Shown here: positions 54,508-64,000 of the stretch, piece by piece
Numbering within the stretch: the first letter of the stretch is position 1
How the letters are laid out: every line of letters starts with the position of its first letter
NCBI RefSeq assembly: GCF_947172395.1
Contig: NC_069086.1
Span: 16,009,572 to 16,073,571, forward strand
DNA: 64,000 nucleotides
Direction: 5' to 3'
Source: Bicyclus anynana
Taxonomy: Eukaryota; Arthropoda; Insecta; Lepidoptera; Nymphalidae
Translations under genes and position numbers: made by a program
Notes under the pieces: model-generated
The model's database searches: none
What the model was told of the DNA's origin: nothing
The model's input: only the letters and a program-made list of their open reading frames with translations

Positions 54508-54975
54508 TATCTTAGCATTCCATGGATTCACCGCGCGGGTGCCGGGTCCATCGCGTGGTAGAGAGAAAAACTCCGAGCAGAGTCCTGAACTTGTGACTAC
54601 AGGATGTAGGGTTAAGGAATTCCTTGACGATCGATCAACACCGTTCTCTGCTCGTGTTGTTCTCCCTGCCTAGCCAAATTTGATAAGATCCTATTAGAGC
54701 AGCTTTGGATACTCGTTCTAATATAGAAGTAGCTGCACTTCTAGAGAGGCCAAGGTCTTTAAGCAAGTTATAGAGAGATTTTGCTGGTAATCCTCTCGCA
54801 CCTACTTCTACGGCGTACAGACTAACTACATAGCCATTTTTAGTTAGTTCATTTGTTAGGTCATAATATTTATTCACTTTTATACTGTGGTCCTTCGGAA
54901 TGTTAGTCTCCCACGGCACAGTAAGCTCTACAAGTACTATTCGCTTGTCTGGTCTAGATCTCGAAATAGCGACAT
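54508..54975 (-). mobile_element. Retroelement pol remnant, family A
   Basis: Minus-strand frame: MPWETNIPKDHSIKVNKYYD, YAVEVGARGLPAKSLYNLLK, LSRSAATSILERVSKAALIG. It continues past position 54635 in a shifted frame to the GTGCCGGGTCCATCGCGTGG 3' sequence. Confidence 0.85.
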
Positions 54976-55344
54976 CCGCTGGGATTTTATAATTATTGTA
55001 AAAACGTACACGTAAACGTGGGTGAAACCGCTAGGTTCTGGTACTTATATTAATACAAAAGCAATTTACTTTACAAACACCAATCAAAAGAAGGAAAACC
55101 AACAAATATCATGAATTACAAAACACCATCCGAAAGGAATATATTCCACTATAATTTTGAGGTTTCTATTCATGATACCTACCTACTCGTATATCAAAGT
55201 AAAATTGAAAGCCGAACAAATATTTTGAATCCGCAGCTGTAGGTAATATCCGCTTGCGTTCGATTACCAAATGTTTGCCGAGTAAACCGAACCTGAATAA
55301 CAAACCGCTACTTTTTGGTAAAAAAACTCCAATTTGCTTGGAAA
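54976..55344. other. Anonymous stretch
   Basis: Nothing recognised. Confidence 0.4.
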
Positions 55345-55800
55345 TGGCTATATCTACTCAATTCCGGAGGGTGTTTGTTCGAATCCGGTCCGGGGCACGC
55401 AACTTTTCAGTTGTGTGCATTTTGAGAAATGAAATATCACGTGTCTCGAACGATGGAGGAAAAACATCGTGAGTAAAACCTGCAAACCGGAGATTTGTTT
55501 TTAATTCACTGCGTGTGTGAAGTCTGCCAATCCGCATTGGGCCAGCGTGGTGGACTATTAGCCCAACCCCACTCATTCTGAGAGGAGACTCAATGCGGAT
55601 TAGCAGACTGCACACACGCAGATAATCAAAAACAAATCTCTGGTATGCAGATTTTCCTCACGATGTTTTTCCTCCGCCATTTGAGACACGTGATATTTAA
55701 TTTCTTAAAATGCACACAACTGTAAAGTTGGAGGTGCATACCCGGACCGAATTCAAACCCACACCCTCCGGAATCGAAGGCAGAGGTCATATCTACTGTA
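55345..55800. mobile_element. Two SINE-2 copies in inverted orientation
   Basis: 55345-55590 is direct (GGTCCGGGGCACGCAACTTT to GAGAGGAGACTC). 55590-55800 is inverted (CAATGCGGATTAGCAGACTG to AGGCAGAGGTCATATCTACT). Tail to tail, with both 3' tails missing. Confidence 0.88.
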
Positions 55801-56107
55801 GTTGAAACATACCGTCTAAGAAATACGGGCAGTTTCACTCATCTCGCATACATACATAATGTGAACAAATTACATACGTTCGTAACAAAAGCCACCGATA
55901 TAGGGTAAGCCCTATTTGAGTAAGGAGGATTTATATCTCCCCTTAAACCGCAGCCAGCTACAACTTTTCCTATTTAGGTTTAAATTACGGGACGCGAGAC
56001 TAAAAATTACAAGCAAACGTTGTCTGCATACGAAATTACGAGTTAGCGCGAATAAGGGAGAGTGTACATATGACGTCAAGTCTCGCCATTTGTGAGTGTC
56101 TTTTAGT

Positions 56108-56212
56108 TTTATCATCAGCATCATGATCGTCAGCCGATATATGTCCATTGCTGTACATAAACCTACTGTGAGGGCTTCCAAACACCTATAGAGGTGTTTG
56201 GAAGTACCAATT
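56108..56212 (-). mobile_element. RTE-type LINE, terminal fragment with palindrome
   Basis: ATCATCAGCATCATGATCGT, CAGCCGATATATGTCCATTG; then CTTCCAAACACCTATAGAGG and its mirror form a 30-bp palindrome at 56176-56205. Confidence 0.8.
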
Positions 56213-56412
56213 ATAGAATTGCGAACCAGCCTTGCGACCCGGTGATGTCATAGTGGCGTAGCAAGGGAGCAAGGGAGCAATTGCTCTGGACAGCATTCGA
56301 AAACAGGACTTGTTTTCGAAAATTCGAAAACAAGTTTCAATTGAAAAAAAACATTGGAAACTTCAAACGCCTCATAAAACTCATTACGCATAACCTAGCA
56401 TATAAATTGTTG

Positions 56413-56732
56413 TTGTTGTTATCAACCCATATTCGGCTCACTGCTGAGCTCGAGTCTCTTCTCAGAATGAGAGCGGTTAGGCCAATAGACCACCACGCTG
56501 GCCCAATGCGGATTGGCAGACTTCATACACGCATAACTAAGAAAAATCTCTGGTATGCAGGTTTCCTCATGATGTTTTCCGTCACCGTTTGAGACACGTA
56601 ATATTTATTTTTTTTCAAATGCACACAACTGAAAAGTTGGAGGTGCATGCCCCGGACCAGATTCGAACCCACCACCCTCTGGAATTAGAGGGAGAGTTCA
56701 TATCCACTAGGCTATCACGTATCTCCAGCACT
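56413..56732 (-). mobile_element. SINE-2, full length
   Basis: ATCAACCCATATTCGGCTCA to CATATCCACTAGGCTATCAC. Confidence 0.93.
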
Positions 56733-56983
56733 ATATATGACTCTTTAAAGTCCAAAGGCTTATGGTCAAGTTTCGGGTTTGTTCACTTGATCACAGCTTC
56801 TCATAGGTATGTGCTCCTTCTGAAGAAGTAAGTTCTACGTTGTAAATCAGGACCATTTAAGCAATTTTTTAGTGAAGCCCCATCGGTGGATCTCCAGTCT
56901 GCCCCGTGCAGTGGAAGTTCACGCTATTCTGCTGGTTGCCCGTCCATTACACTGCGTTTAACAGTGTAGAGTCACTATTTCCT

Positions 56984-57205
56984 TGAGACCTTGAGACCCC
57001 AACGTCCATCGGCTCTTCGAAATATTTTTTTTTTTTTTTTAATACAAGTTAGCCCTTGACTACAATCTCACCTGATGGTAAGGTAAATATGTGCTCCATC
57101 CATTGCCACTTCTTCGATTCGTTGAGCTAACTCTGATTTTTCTGCTCATTTGATTGCTGTGCTTTGATCTCTTTTCTGATTCAGCGGAGAGAACCCTCGA
57201 GCATA
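56984..57205 (-). mobile_element. RTE fragment split by a SINE-1 tail
   Basis: GACCCCAACGTCCATCGGCT, then the inserted poly-T/CAAGTTAGCCCTTGACTAC SINE-1 end (57026-57084), then GTGCTCCATCCATTGCCACT. AAATAT on both sides of the SINE is the likely target duplication. Confidence 0.85.
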
Positions 57206-57852
57206 ATTCTATAGTTAGCGAACGTATAAGACCATAATAAAATATGTATAGTAATATTTATTTTTATATCTTTAATACCAATAATTAAATAAATTGTTTA
57301 TTGATTCACAAGTAAATGCATGAAAATATTTTGTCTGTGATCTCCACAGTGGAATTCTCTGTATTGTGGTAATCACTCTCTTCCAGTGTATGGCATTAGT
57401 GTCGTAAAAGTTAAAAGAAACACAGTGGACAAGGAAACACATAATATCACTATAAGAGATCACTGCCAGACACGAAGTATTTACCTAAATTATAATCGAC
57501 CTTGTAATTATTGCATAACTTTATTAACACTTGTTATGAGACGACGCGGCAGTAGACAATGTACTTGTAATTATCAATGACGTTTGACATTAAACAGTGA
57601 TTACGTAGCTTACTATAAAAACAGTAAACCCATTAACACCTTTTTCTATTTTATTTATTAACTTACTATTACTATTATTACTACTACATTTCATCGAATG
57701 TTTAGCAGCAATGTATTTTAAGATAGTACAATTGACAAGCAATTGAGAATTTGGACCCTTGAAACCTACAACATCCCATAGCCACCATGGCTTTAACTCC
57801 ATAGTCGCCTACCGTATAAACTTATGGTATGATGTTATGTTATAGTATGATA
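57206..57852. other. Anonymous stretch
   Basis: No feature recognised. Confidence 0.4.
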
Positions 57853-58038
57853 ATAATCTTAACATATAAATGCGAAAGGTCATTCATCACGAAATCTCAA
57901 AAATCGCTTGACATACAAAGATGAAATTTCTCAGGGAGGTTTGAGTTTATATATATTAGATGTCCGCTAAGAACAGATTTTGTGACAGGGCCGAATTAAG
58001 GAGGTCTAAAGGCGGGCGAAGTCACGGGCATCCGCTAA
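57853..58038 (+). mobile_element. Helitron D
   Basis: ACATATAAATGCGAAAGGTC, GCTTGACATACAAAGATGAA, AGGCGGGCGAAGTCACGGGC, CATCCGCTAAT (end base changed). Confidence 0.78.
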
Positions 58039-58159
58039 TTAATATAATATAATCTTCCTTTAAATATTTTAGCGCTTTCTGTGTTATTTTACATCTTTTA
58101 TGTTATCTATAAGATTTTATTGTTTATTTGTTTGCTGTTGCAGTGCAGCTTGTTTGTTT

Positions 58160-58248
58160 GAAGGTCCATGAGTGCTATAGGCTATATTTTATCCCGTATT
58201 CCTACGTGAACGGGAGTCATGTGGGTGAAACCGCGCGGCGTCTGCTAG
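58160..58248 (+). mobile_element. Helitron B 3' end
   Basis: GAGTGCTATAGGCTATATTT, AAACCGCGCGGCGTCTGCTAG before T. Confidence 0.8.
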
Positions 58249-58346
58249 TTATTTATAAAGACTAATTACACAAGACTTATGAGTAAGACACAGGGTTGCC
58301 TTTAAGGGCCACGATGCCATTGTAAATTCTTCTCTGAGTATTTTTC

Positions 58347-58740
58347 AATCATCATCATCATCATATCAGCCGATGGACGTCCACTCCAGGACATCGGCCT
58401 TTTATAGATACTTGCAGGGCCGGCCCGACCATACGGCGAACGGAGCAGTCGCTGCAGGCGCAAAATCCTAGAGAGCGCCGAAATGATAATCCTTGTCAAC
58501 CACGGTACTACCCCTGATTTTCAATTGTTCACCCCAGAGTATGGTCGAGATCTTCGCGTTTGATTCCTACTTTATGCTCATAATTTGGTATAGGTATCTA
58601 CATATTATTAGGAGCAAACAGGAGAGGCGCCATAATTGGATCTCGCTCCATTTTAAAATTTACTTCAGGCCGACGCTGGATACTTGCAAACATCACGATC
58701 CTGAGCCAACCAGCAAATCTCTGCAACTAGCTTGATGATG
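58347..58740 (-). mobile_element. RTE fragment split by a hAT-type MITE
   Basis: ATCATCATCATCATATCAGC, GATGGACGTCC and GGACATCGGCCTTTTATAG, then the insertion, then AAACATCACGATCCTGAGCC. Confidence 0.9.
58415..58678. mobile_element. hAT-type MITE, 264 bp, 8-bp target duplication
   Basis: Exact duplication GATACTTG at 58407-58414 and 58679-58686. Termini CAGGGCCGGCC and (inverted) CAGCGTCGGCC match at 9 of 11 positions. An 8-bp duplication with CAG ends is the hAT signature. No transposase frame. Confidence 0.88.
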
Positions 58741-59006
58741 ATTACTATTTTTATGAGCCTAAGCTGACAAACATTTAGTTTTTATACAACGTCGAGGTTC
58801 TCAGTCAAGTGTATAGGGTCCATTATGTCAGACGTTAGCGACTCCCATTATTTCGGTGCTCGTTAAATTACTTCCGTGGCCATAAATCATGTTGGTAACT
58901 TCGTCCATTCTGTGCAATTATAAAGGATATCTGGCTTAGTTGCGACGGGAGTAATCAGCAGTTAAATGTGCATACGTTATTTTATCTATATGTAGATCTA
59001 GGTGTA
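58741..59006. other. Anonymous stretch
   Basis: Nothing recognised. Confidence 0.4.
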
Positions 59007-59205
59007 TCTATTCTAATATATAAAACTAAAGAGTTTGTTTGTTTGTTTGATTGAACGCACTAATCTCAGAAACTACTGGTCCGATTTAAAAAAATTTTTC
59101 AGTGTTAGATAGCCCATTTATCGAGGAAGGCTATAGACTATATATTATCCCCGTTTTTCTACCAGAAGGGGAACCACGCGGGTAAAACCGCGCGGCGTCA
59201 GCTAG
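59007..59205 (+). mobile_element. Helitron B, intact ends
   Basis: TCTATTCTAATATATAAAAC start, AAACTACTGGTCCGATTTAA, AAACCGCGCGGCGTCAGCTAG before T. Confidence 0.9.
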
Positions 59206-59235
59206 TATTTTATAGAGGTTAATATATTATTTGCA

Positions 59236-59550
59236 GGCCTCAGTGGCGCAGTGGTATGCGCGGTGGATTTACAAGAGGTCCTGGGTTCGATCCCCGGCTG
59301 GGTCGATTGAGGTTTTCTTAATTGGTCCAGGTCTGGCTGGTGGGAGGCTTCGGCCGTGGCTAGTTACCACCCTACCGGCAAAGACGTATCGCCAAGCGAT
59401 TTAGCGTTCCGATACCATGTCGTGTAGAAACCGAAAGGGGTGTGAATTTTCATCCTCCTCCTAACAAGTTGGTCCGTTTCCATCTTAGATTGCATCATCA
59501 CTTACCATCAGGTGAGATTGTAGTCAAGGGCTAACATGTAAAGAATAAAA
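59236..59550 (+). mobile_element. SINE-1, full length
   Basis: GGCCTCAGTGGCGCAGTGGT head, B box GGTTCGATCC, complete body including GGTCCAGGTCTGGCTGGTGG, A-rich tail. Confidence 0.95.
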
Positions 59551-59569
59551 AGAAGGTAAAGTTTATGGT

Positions 59570-59702
59570 GGTGTGTGGTGTAGTGAAAGTGCCTTCGAGT
59601 CGGAGGGCGTAGGTTCGATCCGGTCAGAGCCATGCATCTCCAACTTTTCTCATGGAGGAGGAGACTCGTGCTCAACATTTAGCCGAATATGAGTCGTTAA
59701 TG
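59570..59702 (+). mobile_element. SINE-2, internally deleted
   Basis: GAGTCGGAGGGCGTAGGTTC head, a jump at TCTCCAACTTTTCTCATGGA, end GAATATGAGTCGTTAATGAT. Confidence 0.85.
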
Positions 59703-60784
59703 ATGAAAGTGTGTGATATTGTAGGGATAATCTCTGGTTTTACTAAACCGGTTTTAAACATTCATTTACCACTAGAAAGCAACATTATTTGTGAATTTCA
59801 TAGGCTATTTATTTTATCCCCGTATTTTCGCAACGCAGGTGAAACTATGCGTATGACAAAAGATGACGCAAAACGATTCTAACGACTTGAGTGTAACGTA
59901 GTTAAGCAACCTTCACCCATGTCTATCAGTGGATGGGTGATCAATCCAGTAAGTAAAAATATAAACTTCAAAATTTTGACTTCAAATTGTTAAGTAAAGA
60001 ATTTTTACCTGTAAATGTTATAAAAAAATGAAATATTTAATAGGAGAACTTCTTTGAAAGCATTCTTAAAACCAGATGAAAGGACCTAGCAAAACTTAGT
60101 CACTTCTTATACATAATACAGCTAAAAATAAGATTTATTCAAAAAGATTCCACAAGCCGTGAAACTAGAAAAAAAAATATTTTATAGATTTTTAATTATT
60201 ATTATTCAAATAAATAATAACAAAACCACGAATTTTAAACATAGAATTATGTTGCCAACAATATAAATCAAAAACTTTTATATGACATTATGTTCAAAAT
60301 ATAACGTACATACCTCTACGTTGAAAAATTCAGAACGGTGTTCTAATCTTCCAAATTCAAAATTTACAATCCACCACACTGTCACAGAAACATTACAGCG
60401 CGTCACAACAAAAGTTTACACTAAAAAGTTTTCCCGACAACAAAAAAAATAAAACACTCTGTATTCAAATTCACGAAACTTTTTTTTTTATTTTATTTCG
60501 TCGATCAAATCAATAGGAGTTCACGTCATAAATGTCCATCATGTTTTTTTTTTCGGACCGGCAAAGGAACACGCGCGCTCCGTTCTGCCGACAAAATACG
60601 ACTGAGTCGAAAGGACGCCTGAAACTTGAAAGTTCTGTAGTCATGCAACAAGTAAAACTGAATATGTATGTTCCACTCTTGATTTGTGGCCTGAAACTTT
60701 AGTACAATATGGGATTAAGCTTGAAAGCTCAATGCGGGCGGTTTTCATTATCTTTTCTTTTGCGTCGGTGGCTACGTAAATTAC
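59703..60784. other. Repeat-poor stretch
   Basis: No element recognised over about 1.1 kb. The minus strand has a donor-like CGTAGAG|GTATGTAC at 60313 downstream of a GC-richer patch (60565-60625); see findings for its possible role as a 5' exon. Confidence 0.35.
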
Positions 60785-60850
60785 GCGTCACGGCGCAGTG
60801 ATTAGTCTTTTGCATATAAGGCCGGGGATTCGATTCACTGAAATGGCAAA
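60785..60850 (+). mobile_element. tRNA-like SINE head remnant
   Basis: CGTCACGGCGCAGTGATTAG (A-box-like) and GGATTCGATTC (B-box-like) are about 35 bp apart. Body unrecognised. Confidence 0.45.
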
Positions 60851-61434
60851 TGTTTGTCTATTCAATTCCACAGAATAATTAATAAAATACAGATGGAGCG
60901 TACGGAACACGAAGGTGTCGTACCCGTCACAAATGAAATTCAAAAACGAATACGTTCTCTTGTCAGTACGATACGAACCGTCGCATCAGTAATTTTCATT
61001 ATTCAAGAAAAATGGCGTCGTAATTATTTAAATATTTTAAAAACTAAAGAAATAAGATGGAGTATTTTTTAATTGTTTATTATTGATTATTATATTAATT
61101 TACGTAATTGTTGTTAGTGTTAAATTTTGAAATACAAATTATGATAAAACTTTGTATATGCGGATGTCAAGGAGACGTGTGTTTTGTTCTCTCTGGTTAC
61201 TCTGTGATCAATTCATGCTTATTGCTCATCGTATGGGTGTTTTTAAGTATATATGGGTGTTTATATTACTATTTTGACTTGAAATTTGGTTTTGGACTTG
61301 AAATTCGGTTTTTTTTTACAAATACCGAAGGAACCAGGAATATTTACGGTATTTATATAACCTTATACCAACCTTATGATGAGTGATGAATGAGTAAGGA
61401 AGCGTGATCCTGTGGGTTTCTTTTTCTTTTTTTT
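60851..61434. other. Anonymous AT-rich stretch
   Basis: Two plus-strand frames of 72 and 92 codons lack family likeness or splice context; not called. Confidence 0.4.
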
Positions 61435-61702
61435 TTGAATTCTTTACAAGTTAGCCCTTGACTACAATCTCACCTGATGATGCGGCGGGCTAACTTGTTA
61501 GGAGGAAGATGAAAATCCACAGTCCTTTCGGTTTCTACACGACATCGCACCGAAACGCTAGGGTGGTCTAGCCACGGCCGAAGCCTCCCATTAGCCAGAC
61601 CTGAAACAATTAACAAAATCTCAATCTGCCAAGCCGAAGATCAAACCCAGGACCTCCGTTTTATAAATCTACCGCGCATACCCACTGCGCCACGGAGGCC
61701 GT
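61435..61702 (-). mobile_element. SINE-1, full span with internal deletions
   Basis: TTCTTTACAAGTTAGCCCTT tail side to CACTGCGCCACGGAGGCCGT head. Confidence 0.92.
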
Positions 61703-62043
61703 CAACGTTTAAATAAGCTAATAATAATGAAAATAAAAAGAAATATACAAATAAAATCATCCCCAAAGTTTTGAAAAGATATCTGTTTGTCTGAAAACAT
61801 TTCCATTTTTCATTCATTTGTATAGAAAAATTAAATGTACATTGTTGTGTCCTTCGCACACATGTAATTTTCCATTAGCCGGTGTTTCCGTCTCTTTTGG
61901 AAGCGTTCGCTCGGTAGACAGGTGCGATTTTTCCATCTCAACTGCTGCTGAGAATCGATACAGATAGCAAAAAAGTAACTGCACCACTCTATATTGACTT
62001 TTACATTAATATCGGAGATGGAAATGGCAATTCCATGGCATTT
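61703..62043. other. Anonymous stretch
   Basis: Nothing recognised. Confidence 0.4.
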
Positions 62044-62200
62044 AAAAGTCTCAATAGCTCAATGGTAAGAGCGGTCGGACTCATCACCGAGGGGTGGTGG
62101 TTCGATCCCCGCCCCGTTGGTCTATTGTCGTACCCACTCCTAGCACAGTCTTTCCTGACTAGTTGGAGGGAAACGGGGATATTGGTCATATTAAAAAAAT
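62044..62200 (+). mobile_element. SINE-3, third tRNA-derived family
   Basis: AATAGCTCAATGGTAAGAGC (A box) and GTGGTTCGATCCCCGCCCC (B box) followed by CAGTCTTTCCTGACTAGTTG and an AT-rich tail. Head and body differ from SINE-1 and SINE-2. Only copy here. A functional tRNA is unlikely because the acceptor stem does not close. Confidence 0.75.
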
Positions 62201-62261
62201 ATATATTCTTGAAAAAAAAATCCATTATTGGTACAGAATATACGTTAGTAGTAAAAGCCTT

Positions 62262-62545
62262 GATAGCTCAGTGGATATGACCTCTGCCTTCGATTCGAGG
62301 GTAGGTTCGAATACGATCCAGGACATGCACCTCCAACTTATCAGTTACGTCCATTTTAAGAAATTAAATATCACGTGTCTCAAATGGCGAAGGAAAAATC
62401 TGCATACTAACCTGAGAATTTTCCTAATTAATTGTGTCAAGTCTGCCGATCCGCATTGGGCCAGCGTGGTGGACTAACCCCTTCTAAGAGAAGACTCGTT
62501 CTCAAAAGTGAGCCGAATGGGTTGATAACGATGGACGATGATGAG
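62262..62545 (+). mobile_element. SINE-2, near full length
   Basis: TAGCTCAGTGGATATGACCT head, AGGTTCGAATACG, GCATTGGGCCAGCGTGGTGG, end GGGTTGATAACGATGGACGA. Confidence 0.92.
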
Positions 62546-62731
62546 AGTACTTAGAACTTTTACAGCCAGAGCTCGTCAAAGTACTAGCAATGCTTAATTA
62601 TGCCGTCAGGCAGCATGGCTAAGTTCCTTAACAGAGGAGTGTGGTTGCGGCAGTACTTACAGGCACATAAGGCGATACCTGAGGGTGACAGGCGCGCAGA
62701 GCAGCGCATTCTACAAGGTGTATTTGATAGT

Positions 62732-62924
62732 CCCCTGTAGCCAAGTGGCAAGTCGATTCTCTTTTTACGATCGCAAACGCTTCGAAAACTAAATAAATGT
62801 ATGGGAATGACATTTGCTATCGACAGGTCACCTGATCAAGATCTGCCATTCCCATACATTTTTCTAGTTTTCGAAGCGTTTGCGATCGTAGAAAGAGAAT
62901 CGATGTGCCACTTGGCTACAGGGG
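62732..62924. mobile_element. Foldback element, about 78-bp arms
   Basis: The left arm begins CCCCTGTAGCCAAGTGGCAA and the right arm ends TGCCACTTGGCTACAGGGG, separated by about 37 bp. A single arm recurs at 43966. No target duplication clear. Confidence 0.88.
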
Positions 62925-62950
62925 CTGTTCCTGCGAAGTTTTGTTCTATA

Positions 62951-63313
62951 CTTATAGTCCAAGATCCGGGTAGCATTTTTACAATTGATGACCATCAAGT
63001 TAATTCTTTGCGAGTAGCTTCATCTTGATGAGATGCTCAACTTTTATTGATTTTGAAATTCACAAAAATTATCGATTGTGGTAGCTAACAGGGTTACTAG
63101 GTAATAAGTGTGGGAACGAGATAACGCACCACGCAATTTGTAACTATTAATTAAGCTATTGTAAAAAAAATATGCTGTTTAGAATCAATTTTTTGAACTC
63201 CCAACTTGTATTGGAAATGTTAAAAAGTAGAGCGTCTCATCAAAATGAAGCTACTCACAGAAAATTAACTTGATATTATTCAAATAAATGCTCCCCGGAT
63301 CCTGGACTATTAG
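62951..63313. mobile_element. Long-TIR element, about 100-bp arms
   Basis: The left arm 62951-63049 (CTTATAGTCCAAGATCCGGG, ATCAAGTTAATTCTTTGCGA, GTAGCTTCATCTTGATGAGA) pairs with the right arm 63216-63313 (TCTCATCAAAATGAAGCTAC, CCCCGGATCCTGGACTATTA). The centre is AT-rich and noncoding. Confidence 0.85.
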
Positions 63314-64000
63314 GACTTGAAAATTTTGCATGGTAGTTCTGTTCTTAATTTAAATTAAACCATTTGTTTAGTTATCTTAAGTATGCCTTATAGTAGATTA
63401 TTGTATTAGGAGCTAAAAAGGACCATTACATACGAGGTATTTTTAGGGCACGAGCCGTAAAGCGAGGACGCTTAATAGACACCGAGTTATAATGGGTTTA
63501 GGCCCGTGTGTTACACTCTACTTTTGACTACGATTGCGAGAAAATAAAATAAATCAGTAGGTACTTCAATGTTTTATTTGAATTAAAATTAAATGTGCAA
63601 ATGCTTAATATTTGTTTGCAGATCGTAAAAGTTCATTAAAAACATGATGACATGACGCGTTTTCCGCAAAACACAGGCAGGTAATCATCCGGTGAGCTTT
63701 GAGGTAAAAGCGTTTAGTGTCCCGAACAGCGCAACCTTTTCATTTACCATGTTTCTGCAGTGAATAAATACAGCTTTTAGATTACTTTGACTCCTTTTCT
63801 ATGGCGATATCTTCTTATAGAACGATCATCTGATAAATCCAGACTAAGCCCTATAAAATATAGTACTACATTTACTAAGATGTGTAGCTCATATACATAG
63901 GTTTTTAAGGTTTTTAACTTTGGTAGGCTCTATACGTACAAATTGTACCAAATGGAAAATGTCTCCTCCAATACAGGTACGTAATGAATCTTCAGGGTAT
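63314..64000. other. Anonymous stretch to the window end
   Basis: No feature recognised. Confidence 0.4.

Noticed and set aside
56281..56592. 103-codon plus-strand open frame
   Set aside because: Overlaps an inverted SINE-2; frame is accidental.
62044..62115. Possible tRNA gene
   Set aside because: A and B boxes are present, but the acceptor arm does not pair and a SINE body with AT tail follows.

Overview
The window is nuclear DNA from an insect, almost certainly a moth or butterfly (Lepidoptera). It is AT-rich and has no long open reading frames. It is filled with mobile elements typical of that order: two abundant tRNA-derived SINE families, 3' ends of RTE-type and other non-LTR retrotransposons, non-autonomous Helitrons with the TC...CTAG|T structure, and many small inverted-repeat elements. 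The host cannot be named more precisely from the sequence alone.

One protein-coding gene is supported. On the minus strand, five spliced exons at 17769-17716, 16956-16792, 9785-9665, 7732-7585 and 6620-6464 join in frame at GT/AG junctions. They encode about 207 residues of an arrestin: the start codon, the N-domain with its phosphate-contact lysines, finger loop and phosphate-sensor arginine, and a proline-rich stretch where the C-domain should begin. The C-domain was not found at lower coordinates and probably lies beyond position 1. Exon 1 has a splice acceptor before its ATG, so an upstream, probably untranslated, exon must exist at higher coordinates and was not located with confidence.

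Layout. 1-6.4 kb: SINEs, a LINE tail, a Harbinger-like MITE. 6.4-17.8 kb: arrestin exons with introns carrying SINEs, RTE tails, a Helitron and local duplications. 17.8-30.4 kb: Helitrons, a SINE-interrupted Harbinger-like element, a foldback element with a hammerhead-like core, a 299-bp direct duplication and a jockey-like LINE tail split by a MITE. 30.4-45.5 kb: an 11-bp G-rich minisatellite of about 520 bp, a three-copy TIR element, two arrays of about 111-140 bp units and a 25-bp minisatellite. 45.5-64 kb: more Helitrons and SINEs, an RTE tail with its (TGA)n end, a hAT-type MITE with an 8-bp target duplication, a 477-bp Harbinger-like MITE, and two long-inverted-repeat elements near 63 kb.

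No rRNA gene, intact functional tRNA, CRISPR array or bacterial-type operon is seen. Apart from the arrestin exons, the longer open frames are element fragments or chance frames inside repeats. No new multi-gene system is apparent; the most unusual items are the arrestin gene, the hammerhead-like foldback and several unclassified repeat families whose structure can be read from the copies here. Stretches of about 200-500 bp between listed entries are AT-rich single-copy-looking DNA in which nothing was recognised.
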